From: Tautonia rosea
GTDB lineage: Bacteria > Planctomycetota > Planctomycetia > Isosphaerales > Isosphaeraceae
Direction of reading: 5' to 3'
Assembly: GCF_012958305.1 (NCBI RefSeq)
Contig: NZ_JABBYO010000002.1
Location: 62,001 to 126,000, forward strand
DNA: 64,000 nt
Made by a program: the position numbers and the translations under genes. Below are positions 54,777 through 62,792 of the stretch, one piece after another (position 1 is the stretch's first letter; every line of letters starts with the position of its first letter). Under the pieces are notes generated by a model, which saw only the letters and a program-made list of their open reading frames with translations, did no database searches and was not told where the DNA came from.

Positions 54777-54944
54777 ACTGGGGAAGCGTTGTGAGGGTCG
54801 GTCCAGGCCGGGTTGATCCGGAGCCAGGGGCCCGATCCTTCGCGGAAATCGATCCCGAGCGGGGTTCGACGCGGCCGGTGCGCGGGTCGGTGCGCTGAAG
54901 ATTCCGAAGGGAATCTTTTGTCTCGTACGAGGTTGCGGCGCGAA

Positions 54945-54968
54945 AATGGGTTCGCTCCGTCACGGTGC
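54945..54968. repeat. 24-base direct repeat, copy 2
   Basis: Second copy of the 24-base core. Upstream it has GATTCCGAAGGGAATC (54900-54915), CTCGTACGAG (54922-54931) and GGTTGCGGCGCG. The wider similarity between copies is partial, so a larger unit of roughly 100 bases is degenerate. Confidence 0.85.
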
Positions 54969-55466
54969 GCTGAAGTCAGGGTTGTCGGTGAAGGGAAGGA
55001 TCGGGACGGAAGACGTCGGCTTGGATCGGATGGGCTCTCGGTGCGCTCGATCATTGGCTGGGGCGTGTTCGGTGCGCCGTCGGGTACGCGTTGTGGGCGC
55101 AGACGGCTGCGCCTCTGGTGGAGGTTGCAAGGTAGGCTGCTCCGGGTTTTCAAAGAGCGATGAGGTCACTCGCGAGGGTGACGGTTGAGAGGTGATCGGG
55201 GTTCCGAGGACGATCGGTTGGCAAGGGAGCAGGGGTGTCCTGATCAGGAAACAGTGGGAATCGTCCGTCATTGTAAGTATCGTGATTTTGGGCAGCCAAA
55301 ATAGGAAAATCGGGAGAATCCCTGGAACTCGGATCGAAGGATCATGCCGCATTCCTTGAAACCGGAGGAGGAGAACCGGGCATAGCAAAGGGAGGAGCGC
55401 ACACGAGCACCAGCGCCGGGCGTCGTGGATCGGCGTGGGGGTGATCGGCAACAAGGGGGCGGCCGG

Positions 55467-57863
55467 ATGTCAAGACGGTTGTCGGGGGATGTGATCCGGC
55501 AGATCGGGGTGATCTTCCGAGGGGGCACGGTCGTGGGCCTCGGGGATGAGGAGCTGCTGGAGCGCTTCGTCGATCGGGACGACCGCGCGGTGGCCGAGGC
55601 CGCCTTCCAGGCGATCGTCACCCGGCACGGGCCGATGGTCCTGTCCGTCTGCCGACGATCGCTTTCGGACCCGGCCGACGCGGAGGATGCCTTCCAGGCG
55701 ACGTTCCTCGTGCTGGCGAGAAAGGCCCGATCGGTCCGGGTGAGGGATGGATCGCTCGGGCCGTGGCTCCGAGGCGTCGCGCGGAAGGTGGCTCGCAAGG
55801 CGCATTGTCAGGCGATGCGGCGGCCGGACGGTCGCGGATCGATCGTGCCCGAGGTCGTGTCGACGGCCTCGGGGCCGATCGAGGCGGCGGAGTCTCGGGA
55901 GCGGGCCGTCCTGCTGCGGAACGAGGTGGCTCGGCTGCCGGAGCATTACCGGCAGGCGGTGGAGCTGTGCCACCTGGAAGGCCAGAGCATCGACGAGGCC
56001 GCCGCGGCGCTCGGCCGCCCGAGCGGGACGATCAAGGTCCGCCTGGCTCGGGCTCGGGCCTTGCTTCGCGTTCGATTGAGTCGTCGGGGGCTTTCCCCCG
56101 ATCCCCTGCCGGTCGTGCCGGCGGCCTTGATCGCCCGGACGGTCCGGGTGGTGGCGGTGGACACCTTCCGATCGGCCGGGGTGGCGGGGTTGGGGGCGTT
56201 CGGTTCCGGGGCGGTGGTCACACTTGCGGAAGGAGCAATCACGATGATGGCATGGGCGAAGGTTCAGGGCGCGGGCGTGGCGTTGCTTTCGCTCGGGGTG
56301 ACGGTCGCGGCGGTCGGGGGCCTGACGGCGGGAGGGGGGGACGGGGAGCTTGGGGACGCGGTTGCCGTCCCCCAGGGGACGGGTCAACCGGCGGGAGTCT
56401 CGCCCGTCGACGGGAATAAGATCCCGCCTCGAGATGCGGCGTTTGTTGCCGATCAAATCGAGTTCAGGAAGGAGTTACTGGCCGAGGTTCAGAAGAACCT
56501 CCAACTCCTCGAACGGTCGAAACGTCTGGGAGAACTGGAGATCGAGTCTCTGGAGATCCAGATTCGTGACCTCGAAGAGGAGTTGAACGACCTTCAGAAG
56601 GCGGAGCGAGAGGCAATGCCACCGGCCGGGCAAGGGGATGGTCCCTTCGATCTGCCGCCGGAACGATCACCCTTCGATGAGGACGATGTGAAGCCCGAGA
56701 TCGGCGCCCGGCGGAACCCCGAGGCGGATCGGGAGAAGGGCCGATTGCCCGAACCGCCGGAGTGGGTGTCGCCCGAGGCTCCTCGGAAGTGGGAGCGATC
56801 GGAGAATGCCGCTCCCGAGTACGTGGTGGAACCGCCGGACCTGCTCCGCGTTGAGGTCCTGGAGGCGTTGCCGGGTCGGCCGATCACCGGGGAACGTCTG
56901 GTGCAGCCCGACGGGAGGGTGTCGCTCGAATTCTACGGAGAACTGTACGTCGAGGGACTGACCGTGCCGGAGATCAAGGAGAAGGTGGTCCTCCACCTTC
57001 GTCGGTTCCTGAGCGACGATTCGCTCGGGCTGATCGAGTTTAATCCGAGGACATCCGAATATGTGATGATCCACCCAAGAGACACGAACCGCGTGTTCGT
57101 GGATGTGACCGGATACAACAGCAAGGTGATTTACCTCCATGGAGACGTGGTCCAGCCGGGCAGGATTGTGATGAATTTCCGGGAGACCGTCCTCGACGTG
57201 ATCATCCAGGCGGGCGGCCTTCTGCCGTCGGCCGATCCGGGGAACATCCGGCTGGTCCGGCCTCCTTCGGAAAGGGGCGAGGGAGAGGCCGAGGTGCTGC
57301 CGATCGACTGGGAGGGGATCGTCGAGCGGGGCGAATCCGAGACGAACTACACGCTGAAGCCGGGGGATCGCATCCTGGTGGGTCGAAAGACCGAGCAGCC
57401 CGACGCCCGGCAGATCGTTGAGGCTTGGTTCCTGGAGGATGAGGAGGTTCGGAGCACGCGGGAGGCGGTGCTTGACCTCGATCGTCAATATCAGGAGACC
57501 CGACAACGCACTCGCAATACGGATGCCCCGGCCTTCAAACGCCTGGAAGTCGATCGCCAATTTCGGTTGAAACGGTATTTTGACCTTTGGTCCGCTCGGG
57601 AGCCTGAATATCGCTCCAGGCTTGCCGACGAGTTCGGGTTGGACTGGGACCCGGTCTGGATGAAAGGTGGTCCGCCGGCCATCGAGAATGAGTCGAGGGA
57701 TGCGCCGGCGGAGACCTTGGGCGATCCGGGAACGAATGAGATGACCCTGCCGGAAGTCGAGCGGACGATGCGAAGGCTGGAAGACAAGCTGGATGCGTTG
57801 ATGGAGCGGATCGAGCCACAACCGGACCCAGCCGGGGACGAGGGAGGAGGAACCGGGTTCTGA
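55467..57863 (+). CDS. ECF sigma factor fused to a Wza-type polysaccharide-export domain
   Basis: A 798-residue fusion. Residues about 45-118 are sigma region 2 (TRHGPMVLSVCRRSLSDPAD, AEDAFQATFLVLARKA); 150-205 are region 4 (RLPEHYRQAVELCHLEGQSI, GTIKVRLARARALLRVRL). A hydrophobic segment follows at about 262-290 (AGVALLSLGVTVAAVGGL), then a coiled coil at 325-385 and a Pro-rich linker. Residues about 452-530 are a polysaccharide biosynthesis/export domain (YVVEPPDLLRVEVLEALPGR, RLVQPDGRVSLEFYGELYVE), and 545-640 an SLBB-like part (VIYLHGDVVQPGRIVMNFRE, YTLKPGDRILVGRK). The sigma part must be cytoplasmic and the export part outside the membrane, suggesting a membrane-tethered factor sensing or steering surface-polysaccharide export. 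I chose the ATG at 55467. Confidence 0.88.
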   Translation: MSRRLSGDVIRQIGVIFRGGTVVGLGDEELLERFVDRDDRAVAEAAFQAIVTRHGPMVLSVCRRSLSDPADAEDAFQATFLVLARKARSVRVRDGSLGPWLRGVARKVARKAHCQAMRRPDGRGSIVPEVVSTASGPIEAAESRERAVLLRNEVARLPEHYRQAVELCHLEGQSIDEAAAALGRPSGTIKVRLARARALLRVRLSRRGLSPDPLPVVPAALIARTVRVVAVDTFRSAGVAGLGAFGSGAVVTLAEGAITMMAWAKVQGAGVALLSLGVTVAAVGGLTAGGGDGELGDAVAVPQGTGQPAGVSPVDGNKIPPRDAAFVADQIEFRKELLAEVQKNLQLLERSKRLGELEIESLEIQIRDLEEELNDLQKAEREAMPPAGQGDGPFDLPPERSPFDEDDVKPEIGARRNPEADREKGRLPEPPEWVSPEAPRKWERSENAAPEYVVEPPDLLRVEVLEALPGRPITGERLVQPDGRVSLEFYGELYVEGLTVPEIKEKVVLHLRRFLSDDSLGLIEFNPRTSEYVMIHPRDTNRVFVDVTGYNSKVIYLHGDVVQPGRIVMNFRETVLDVIIQAGGLLPSADPGNIRLVRPPSERGEGEAEVLPIDWEGIVERGESETNYTLKPGDRILVGRKTEQPDARQIVEAWFLEDEEVRSTREAVLDLDRQYQETRQRTRNTDAPAFKRLEVDRQFRLKRYFDLWSAREPEYRSRLADEFGLDWDPVWMKGGPPAIENESRDAPAETLGDPGTNEMTLPEVERTMRRLEDKLDALMERIEPQPDPAGDEGGGTGF

Positions 57864-58007
57864 GTCGATCCCCGAGGACGATTCTCAGGGACCTGACGCG
57901 CCCAGCGGGAAGACTCGGCAAAAGGGAATGGGGAGTCCTGGCGTTTCCGAGCCGTCGGGGGTGATGAGAAACTCATTCCGAGGAATCCGAACGAGGAGGC
58001 CAACGCC

Positions 58008-58091
58008 ATGCCGACCGATCGAGCGAACGATTTGCGGCAGTTTTGCGAGTTTGCCGATGCGATCCTCGCCAATGGCGGCGCGGAGGGTTGA
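58008..58091 (+). CDS. short antitoxin-like ORF, probably truncated (27 aa)
   Basis: MPTDRANDLRQFCEFADAIL followed by ANGGAEG and a stop. A strong GAGGAGG ribosome-binding site lies eight bases before the ATG. The pattern resembles the start of small planctomycete and cyanobacterial proteins in which an F..F....L.NGGA block is followed by LSPEEALDLWR; here the second block is missing, so this looks like a cut-off copy. The next plus-strand small gene begins at 58209. Confidence 0.45.
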   Translation: MPTDRANDLRQFCEFADAILANGGAEG

Positions 58092-58208
58092 GGGGCACCC
58101 TTGAACATGCGACGACTACTTGGCCTGGTCGGGCAGGCGGCTTCGGATCAAAGGTGGTGAGGGCGACCGGATCCTTGCCGATGACGGTTCGGTGCCGAGG
58201 AGGTGAAC

Positions 58209-58418
58209 ATGCCGACGGATGAGGTGCTTGAGCAGCGGGTCGCGGCGGTGGAGGTCGCGATCGCGGAGATTCACCGACGGCTGAAAGGGAACGAGCCCGA
58301 GGCGGCTTGGGTCGAGCGATTTCGGGGGGCGTTCAAGGACGAGCCGGCGTTTGCGGAGGTCATTGCGCTCGGGCGGGTGGTCCGGCGCGAGAATCGACCC
58401 GAAGGATTGGGTTCGTGA
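58209..58418 (+). CDS. small antitoxin-like protein (69 aa)
   Basis: A 69-residue protein starting MPTDEVLEQRVAAVEVAIAE (a short coiled coil) and ending with WVERFRGAFKDEPAFAEVIA and LGRVVRRENRP. The W..R..G.F.DEP.F.E....LGR..R pattern is shared with small proteins that often precede PIN-type toxins on the same strand. Here no toxin follows; the next gene is a convergent PIN toxin whose stop lies four bases away. GAGGAGGTGAAC gives a good ribosome-binding site. Role as an antitoxin is inferred. Confidence 0.65.
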   Translation: MPTDEVLEQRVAAVEVAIAEIHRRLKGNEPEAAWVERFRGAFKDEPAFAEVIALGRVVRRENRPEGLGS

Positions 58419-58422
58419 ACCA

Positions 58423-58818
58423 TCAGGGGACGACGGTGACGGAGCCAAACTGTCGGAAGTGCTGATCGAGCGCGAGCGCTGTCGTGATCTCAAGGCGCTC
58501 GATCACCACCTTGCTTGTACAGTCGGTGAAGCTCCATCCCTTGTCGTCGAAGCGACGGAATGTCTCCCAGGCGAGGCGGATTTCCGTCTCACTCAGGACG
58601 TAAAGTCGGGCCAGATCCCCTCTGAAGATGTGATCACCGAAGGCGATCGCCAGGGTTGTGTGCCCTCGCGATCGGAAGAGAGTCAGCGTTTCATCCACCA
58701 CGTAATCTGTGGTCAGGAGTGGTTCGGTCTGGGTTGCAAGCCAGCGAACAACCTGGAGATGATCCACCTCCGAGGGTACCAGCCTGGAGTACCAGGCCCC
58801 GGTATCCACGAAGATCAT
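58423..58818 (-). CDS. PIN-domain toxin (VapC-like)
   Basis: A 131-residue PIN ribonuclease. The N-terminal MIFVDTGAWYSRLV carries the first catalytic Asp (D5), the second acidic site is in TTDYVVDETLTLF, and the third in WSFTDCTSKVV (Asp). The C terminus has ALALDQHFRQFG, the typical last acidic block. VapC-like toxins cut tRNA or other RNA to slow growth. It overlaps the DUF104-type antitoxin gene upstream by four bases, the standard order antitoxin then toxin. Confidence 0.92.
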   Translation of the reverse strand: MIFVDTGAWYSRLVPSEVDHLQVVRWLATQTEPLLTTDYVVDETLTLFRSRGHTTLAIAFGDHIFRGDLARLYVLSETEIRLAWETFRRFDDKGWSFTDCTSKVVIERLEITTALALDQHFRQFGSVTVVP

Positions 58819-59060
58819 TGTGCGTCCCCCTCGCCGTAGAGGTGGGTATCGTGGTCACGTCCGACCTGCGTCGGTACGTGTTCGACCCGGGCAAGCGAGG
58901 TCAGTTCGTCGAGGATTTCGTTCACGTTGCGGGAGGAGGGCTGTTCCACGGCCTTCGGGGTTACGACGACCTCAACCCTCGTGCCTTCGGCCAGGTCGAT
59001 GGGCTTCGCCAGGCGGAGAACGCCGTTCTGATAGACTGCCTCGACCACTGTGATCGACAT
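58815..59060 (-). CDS. DUF104/AF2212-like antitoxin
   Basis: An 81-residue protein with the short beta-rich N terminus of the DUF104 antitoxin family: MSITVVEAVYQNGVLRLAKP, then LAEGTRVEVVVTP. The C-terminal half is hydrophilic and would wrap the toxin. It is the first gene of the pair with the PIN toxin (overlap ATGA). Such antitoxins usually repress their own promoter, which should lie just upstream. Confidence 0.9.
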   Translation of the reverse strand: MSITVVEAVYQNGVLRLAKPIDLAEGTRVEVVVTPKAVEQPSSRNVNEILDELTSLARVEHVPTQVGRDHDTHLYGEGDAQ

Positions 59061-59331
59061 GATGGACTGTCCTTGACTGGCGAAAGAACCGGGACGTCTC
59101 GGAGGGATGACGCTGAGGAGCCCAGAGAACTGGCCGGTCCCTCAACTTCATTGCAGCGTGTTGAAGACGGGACTGTCAATCGCTGTGATGCGCGGGGCAA
59201 CTCGCGCGCTGCCCCAAAACCGAGGGTCCCGGGCCGGACCGGAGGAACCCTGGACCTTATCAGCTTGATCCGGCATGATCAACGCATCATAAGAATCCCG
59301 CTCCAGAACGTCTCTTTGGGGAGATGACATC

Positions 59332-59895
59332 ATGACCACCGCGACCCCATCGGAGCTGATGACGATCGAGGCGTTCCTGGCGCTGCCCGAGGATGGGATG
59401 CGGCGGGAACTGATCCGGGGGGAGCTGCGGGAGAAGGAGATGCCCCGTCGCAATCGATGGCATAGCAGTGTGGAGAGCCGGGTGGTCGCGGCACTTTCCG
59501 TCTGGCTCGACACGCAGCCGGAGCCGAGGGGTTTGATCGTCTCGGGGGAGGCGGGGTTCATCTTGCAGCGCGATCCGGATTCGGGGGTGGGGATCGACGT
59601 GGCGTATGTGTCGGCCGAGGTGACGGCGAGGGATCCGGAAGGGGCGTATTTTGAAGGGCCGCCGGTGCTGGCGGTGGAGATCCTGTCGCCGTCGGACACG
59701 CAGCAGGAGATTGATGAGAAGATCGTGCTGTATCTGGAGACGGGGGTTGCGCGGGTCTGGATCATCAACCCCCGGTTCAAGACGGTGACGGTTTACCGAC
59801 CCGACGCTCCCCCAGAGCAGTTCAATGAGACGCACGAATTGACCGCCGAGCCCCTCCTGCCGCGATTCCAGGTGCCCGTGGCGAGTCTGTTCTGA
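59332..59895 (+). CDS. Uma2 family endonuclease-like protein (DUF820)
   Basis: A 187-residue PD-(D/E)XK-fold protein with typical blocks: MTIEAFLALPEDGMRRELIR, GVGIDVAYVSAEVT, PPVLAVEILSPSDTQQEIDE and YLETGVARVWIINPR. Compared with the paralogue at 44.7 kb it has the more usual ID...EIL..D..K pattern. Function is unknown; the family is linked to mobile elements and may have nuclease activity. It lies between the toxin-antitoxin pair and the DUF5131/TcmP pair. Confidence 0.9.
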   Translation: MTTATPSELMTIEAFLALPEDGMRRELIRGELREKEMPRRNRWHSSVESRVVAALSVWLDTQPEPRGLIVSGEAGFILQRDPDSGVGIDVAYVSAEVTARDPEGAYFEGPPVLAVEILSPSDTQQEIDEKIVLYLETGVARVWIINPRFKTVTVYRPDAPPEQFNETHELTAEPLLPRFQVPVASLF

Positions 59896-60044
59896 ACGGA
59901 ACCGAGATTCCCGGGAGAGGCTCGGAGTGAATTCAGGTGTTTGGCCGCCTCTCTTGATCGGAAGTGGCCTGGTGAGCATGTCGGGATGAGGTGCATTGAT
60001 CAATGGTTCTCCATGCCTCGTCGCGACCAGCAAGGTAGGGTGGG

Positions 60045-60869
60045 ATGGCGGATCACTCGAAGATCGAATGGACGGATGCGACGTGGAACCCGGTGAGGGG
60101 GTGCACGAAGATCAGTCCGGGGTGCGCGCATTGCTATGCGGAGACGTTTGCGGAGCGGTTCCGGGGGGTGCGGGGGCATCCGTATGAGCAGGGGTTTGAT
60201 CTGAAGCTGATTCCGGGGAAGTTGGTGGAGCCACTGAGGTGGTCGAAGCCGAAGATGGTGTTCGTGAACTCGATGAGCGACCTGTTTCACAAAGATGTGC
60301 CCGAGGAGTATGTGCGAGCGGTCGCGGAGGTGATGAGGCAGGCGAAGTGGCATACGTTTCAGGTGTTGACGAAACGATCGGAACGGTTGAGGGAAATGCT
60401 GCGGACGAGCTTGAGCGACCTCGCGGGCGCATCGCACATCTGGTGGGGGGTGAGTGTCGAGAACAGGAAGCACGGCTTGCCGAGGATTGAGCATTTGAGA
60501 GAGGCGCCGGGCGCGGTCAGGTTTCTCTCGGTGGAACCGTTGCTGGAAGACCTGGGCGAGTTGGATCTGTCGGGGATTGCGTGGGTGATCGTCGGCGGGG
60601 AGAGCGGGCATGGTGCTCGACCGATGCAGGCGGAGTGGGTGAGGAACGTTCGCGATCAGTGCGCAGCGGCGGGGGTGCCGTTCTTCTTCAAGCAGTGGGG
60701 CGGCGTGCGGAAGAAGGTGGCGGGGCGGGAACTCGATGGGCGGACCCACGATGATCGGCCTGAAGCAAGTCGGGTGGCGATGGCAACGACCGAGGAACGC
60801 CTCTCAATGATAAACGATTTTCAATACCATCTTGGTAGGAACTCGGGCTTACGGAGGGTGACCCCTTGA
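60045..60869 (+). CDS. DUF5131 (phage Gp37/Gp68-like) three-Cys-motif protein
   Basis: A 274-residue protein of the Gp37/Gp68 family. The N-terminal SKIEWTDATWNPVRGCTKIS with cysteines at 20, 27 and 30 is the three-Cys motif; later MVFVNSMSDLFH, FQVLTKRSERL, WWGVSVENRK and WVIVGGESGHGARP are all diagnostic. The biochemical role is unknown; the spacing C-x6-C-x2-C may hold an iron-sulfur cluster. It is followed directly by its usual partner, TcmP (overlapping starts). Phage and mobile-element association is common for the family. Confidence 0.93.
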   Translation: MADHSKIEWTDATWNPVRGCTKISPGCAHCYAETFAERFRGVRGHPYEQGFDLKLIPGKLVEPLRWSKPKMVFVNSMSDLFHKDVPEEYVRAVAEVMRQAKWHTFQVLTKRSERLREMLRTSLSDLAGASHIWWGVSVENRKHGLPRIEHLREAPGAVRFLSVEPLLEDLGELDLSGIAWVIVGGESGHGARPMQAEWVRNVRDQCAAAGVPFFFKQWGGVRKKVAGRELDGRTHDDRPEASRVAMATTEERLSMINDFQYHLGRNSGLRRVTP

Positions 60870-61804
60870 TTTCGTCTTTGCAACAATTCGGCAACCAGAG
60901 CTGGACCCAGGACAAACTGGAACGTGTGCGGAAGTATCTGGTCGCCTACAGCAAAATCATGAATAATTTAAATTTTAATTATATGTATATAGATGGTTTT
61001 GCGGGTACCGGCTATCACGAGTTGAAGCAGGAAAAAGATGACGGAGGCGATCGCCTCTTTCCAGAGGCCGAGGAGCCCGAAGTCAAGAAGTTTCTCGACG
61101 GCTCGGCCCGCATTGCCCTTCAGGTGGAACCTCGATTTCAGAGATATGTGTTCATAGAAAAGAGTCGAAAAAAGGCCGCGGAACTTCACAAGTTGCGTGA
61201 TGAGTTTCCTGATAAACGCGATGACATCGAAATCAAGCCGGTTGAGGCCAACGCTTGTCTTCAAGATATTTGCCGAATAACGCCATGGCGGACTGGTTCT
61301 CGGCAGCATCGAGCCGTGATGTTCATCGACCCGTTCGGGATGCAGCTTTCCTGGGAGACTCTGAAAGCCGTAGCGGTCACTGAGGCCATCGATACGTGGA
61401 TCCTGTTCCCAGTTAGCGCTGTGAACCGTTTGCTTAAACGGGACGGTGAGATGCGTGACTCATGGCGTTACCGTCTTGACAGTATGTTTGGCGAACCCGA
61501 CTGGTACGATGTGTTTTTCCCTAGGCCAAGGGCAACTCTTTTTGACAACATTGACTCGCGTCGGAAATTGGCCGACATGACACTAATCGGTAAGTATTTT
61601 AACGATCGCCTCAGTACGATTTTCGCCGACGTTGCGTCGAATCCGTACACGCTCAGGAACACGCGCGGAGTGCCACTATTCCTGCTTTGCTTTGCGGTGG
61701 CGAATCCCGACCCGAAGGCCTCGAGACTTGCAATCAAGATCGCGCAAGACATCCTGAAGCGAGAGTCCTCAACACCCAGGTTGTTGTTCCCCATGACGGA
61801 TTGA
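60866..61804 (+). CDS. tcmP: three-Cys-motif partner protein TcmP
   Basis: A 312-residue protein typical of the partner of DUF5131 three-Cys-motif proteins. Blocks include MYIDGFAGTGYHEL (a Rossmann-like start near 40), YVFIEKSRKKAAEL, VMFIDPFGMQLSWETL and a C-terminal PLFLLCFAVANPD. The fold recalls a class I methyltransferase without a clear catalytic motif. TTG start, overlapping the stop of the DUF5131 gene (TTGA). The first part is AT-rich compared with neighbours (60,955-60,990), a sign of transfer. The function of the pair is unknown. Confidence 0.93.
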   Translation: MISSLQQFGNQSWTQDKLERVRKYLVAYSKIMNNLNFNYMYIDGFAGTGYHELKQEKDDGGDRLFPEAEEPEVKKFLDGSARIALQVEPRFQRYVFIEKSRKKAAELHKLRDEFPDKRDDIEIKPVEANACLQDICRITPWRTGSRQHRAVMFIDPFGMQLSWETLKAVAVTEAIDTWILFPVSAVNRLLKRDGEMRDSWRYRLDSMFGEPDWYDVFFPRPRATLFDNIDSRRKLADMTLIGKYFNDRLSTIFADVASNPYTLRNTRGVPLFLLCFAVANPDPKASRLAIKIAQDILKRESSTPRLLFPMTD

Positions 61805-61832
61805 ATTCAGGCCCAGCAAGTCTGACTGATGA

Positions 61833-62792
61833 CTACGAGGGGGCGATCTCCGGTGAGGGGGAGGTGGCGGAGCGGCTGAGGACCTCGGGGCACGCGAGGG
61901 CGATGGCCCAGAGGCCGAAGGTGGCGAGGATGGCGAGGTCGGCGAAGAGCAGGGGGGCGAAGATCGGGGCGCCGTAGACGAACGATTCCCAGAAGGTGGG
62001 CATCGGGCTGCGGAGGTTGGGGATCAGGTGGAAGAGGAAGCCGACGAGGCCGACGATCACCTGGGTGATCATGACGACGGCGGCGAATCGCCAGGTCAAT
62101 CGGCTGGTGGGGAAGGTGGCGACGGCGAACAGGGCTCCCACGGCATAGGCGGCGGAGATGACGCCGATCCACTCGGAGGAGTAGAAGAAACCGTTCTGGG
62201 CGTGGTCGGCCAGGCAGAGGACGAAGTTGCCGAGGAAGCCCCCCATCGCCAGCAGGACGACCCATCGGGCCCATTCGAGGCTTGGGGCGTGCTCGGTCCG
62301 GTTGAGGATGACGAGCAGGCCGAGGCCGGCATAGGCCAGGGGGGCGGCAAACGGGGCGGTGTAGACGAGGTTGTGGATTGTCTGCGATTCGAAGAAGTGG
62401 CTTTGCAGGTGAAGGAGCATGCCGGCCACCCCGACGACGATGGCAAGGGCTCCGACAAGGTGGCCGAGCCATCGGGCGAGCCATCGACGCCAGCCGGGGG
62501 GGCCGTCAGCGATCGGGTCGGTCGAAAGGTACGGGCGGAGCCGTCCCTGGAGCAGCCAGCAGACGACCAGGACCGGAGGAGCCGCGAGGGAGAAAAGGAA
62601 GGGGATCCACTCGCTCGCCTCGGCGAAGCGGTTCATCGAGTGGGCCATGAAAATATCAAGCGCCAGGAAGGCAAAGTTTCCGGCGGCGAACAGTTCGAGC
62701 CAGGGCAAAGGGCGGGTCCACCAGGGGGCGGAGGAGTCGGCGTGGGTGACGATCTCACTCGGCGTCGGTGGCGGTGTCGGATGAGTCGGCAT
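61833..62792 (-). CDS. multipass membrane protein linked to the octaheme cytochrome (319 aa)
   Basis: About 319 residues with eight or nine hydrophobic segments, such as WLELFAAGNFAFLALDIFMA, LFSLAAPPVLVVCWLL, LVGALAIVVGVAGMLLHLQ and FAAVVMITQVIVGLVGFLF. Conserved-looking His residues (HLQSHFF, AHSMNR, HLIPNL) could serve as haem or quinone ligands, but no family was recognised. The start overlaps the end of the octaheme cytochrome gene by 38 bases, so they are coupled. A role as a membrane quinone-linked partner is inferred from the context. Confidence 0.75.
   Translation of the reverse strand: MPTHPTPPPTPSEIVTHADSSAPWWTRPLPWLELFAAGNFAFLALDIFMAHSMNRFAEASEWIPFLFSLAAPPVLVVCWLLQGRLRPYLSTDPIADGPPGWRRWLARWLGHLVGALAIVVGVAGMLLHLQSHFFESQTIHNLVYTAPFAAPLAYAGLGLLVILNRTEHAPSLEWARWVVLLAMGGFLGNFVLCLADHAQNGFFYSSEWIGVISAAYAVGALFAVATFPTSRLTWRFAAVVMITQVIVGLVGFLFHLIPNLRSPMPTFWESFVYGAPIFAPLLFADLAILATFGLWAIALACPEVLSRSATSPSPEIAPS

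Larger units (their letters stand above)
54677..55466. other. non-coding region with degenerate repeats
   Basis: 790 bases between the histidine kinase and the sigma/export fusion. The first 400 bases hold two degenerate units about 192 bases apart, each with an identical 24-base core, plus seven copies of GGTGCGC. One unit includes GATTCC-GAAG-GGAATC and CTCGTACGAG inverted repeats. A lower-GC patch near 55,270-55,310 could carry the promoter of the fusion gene. Translation of either strand gives no convincing protein. Confidence 0.6.

Noticed and set aside
54753-54968. CRISPR-like direct repeats
   Set aside because: Only two copies, 192 bases apart, no regular spacers and no cas genes.
54185-55153. 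322-codon minus-strand frame over the repeat region
   Set aside because: Its internal repeats simply mirror the DNA repeats; half of it is antisense to the kinase domain.
61807-62484. 225-codon minus-strand frame in a different phase inside the membrane protein gene
   Set aside because: Arg/Pro-rich out-of-phase translation; the 319-residue frame has regular transmembrane helices.
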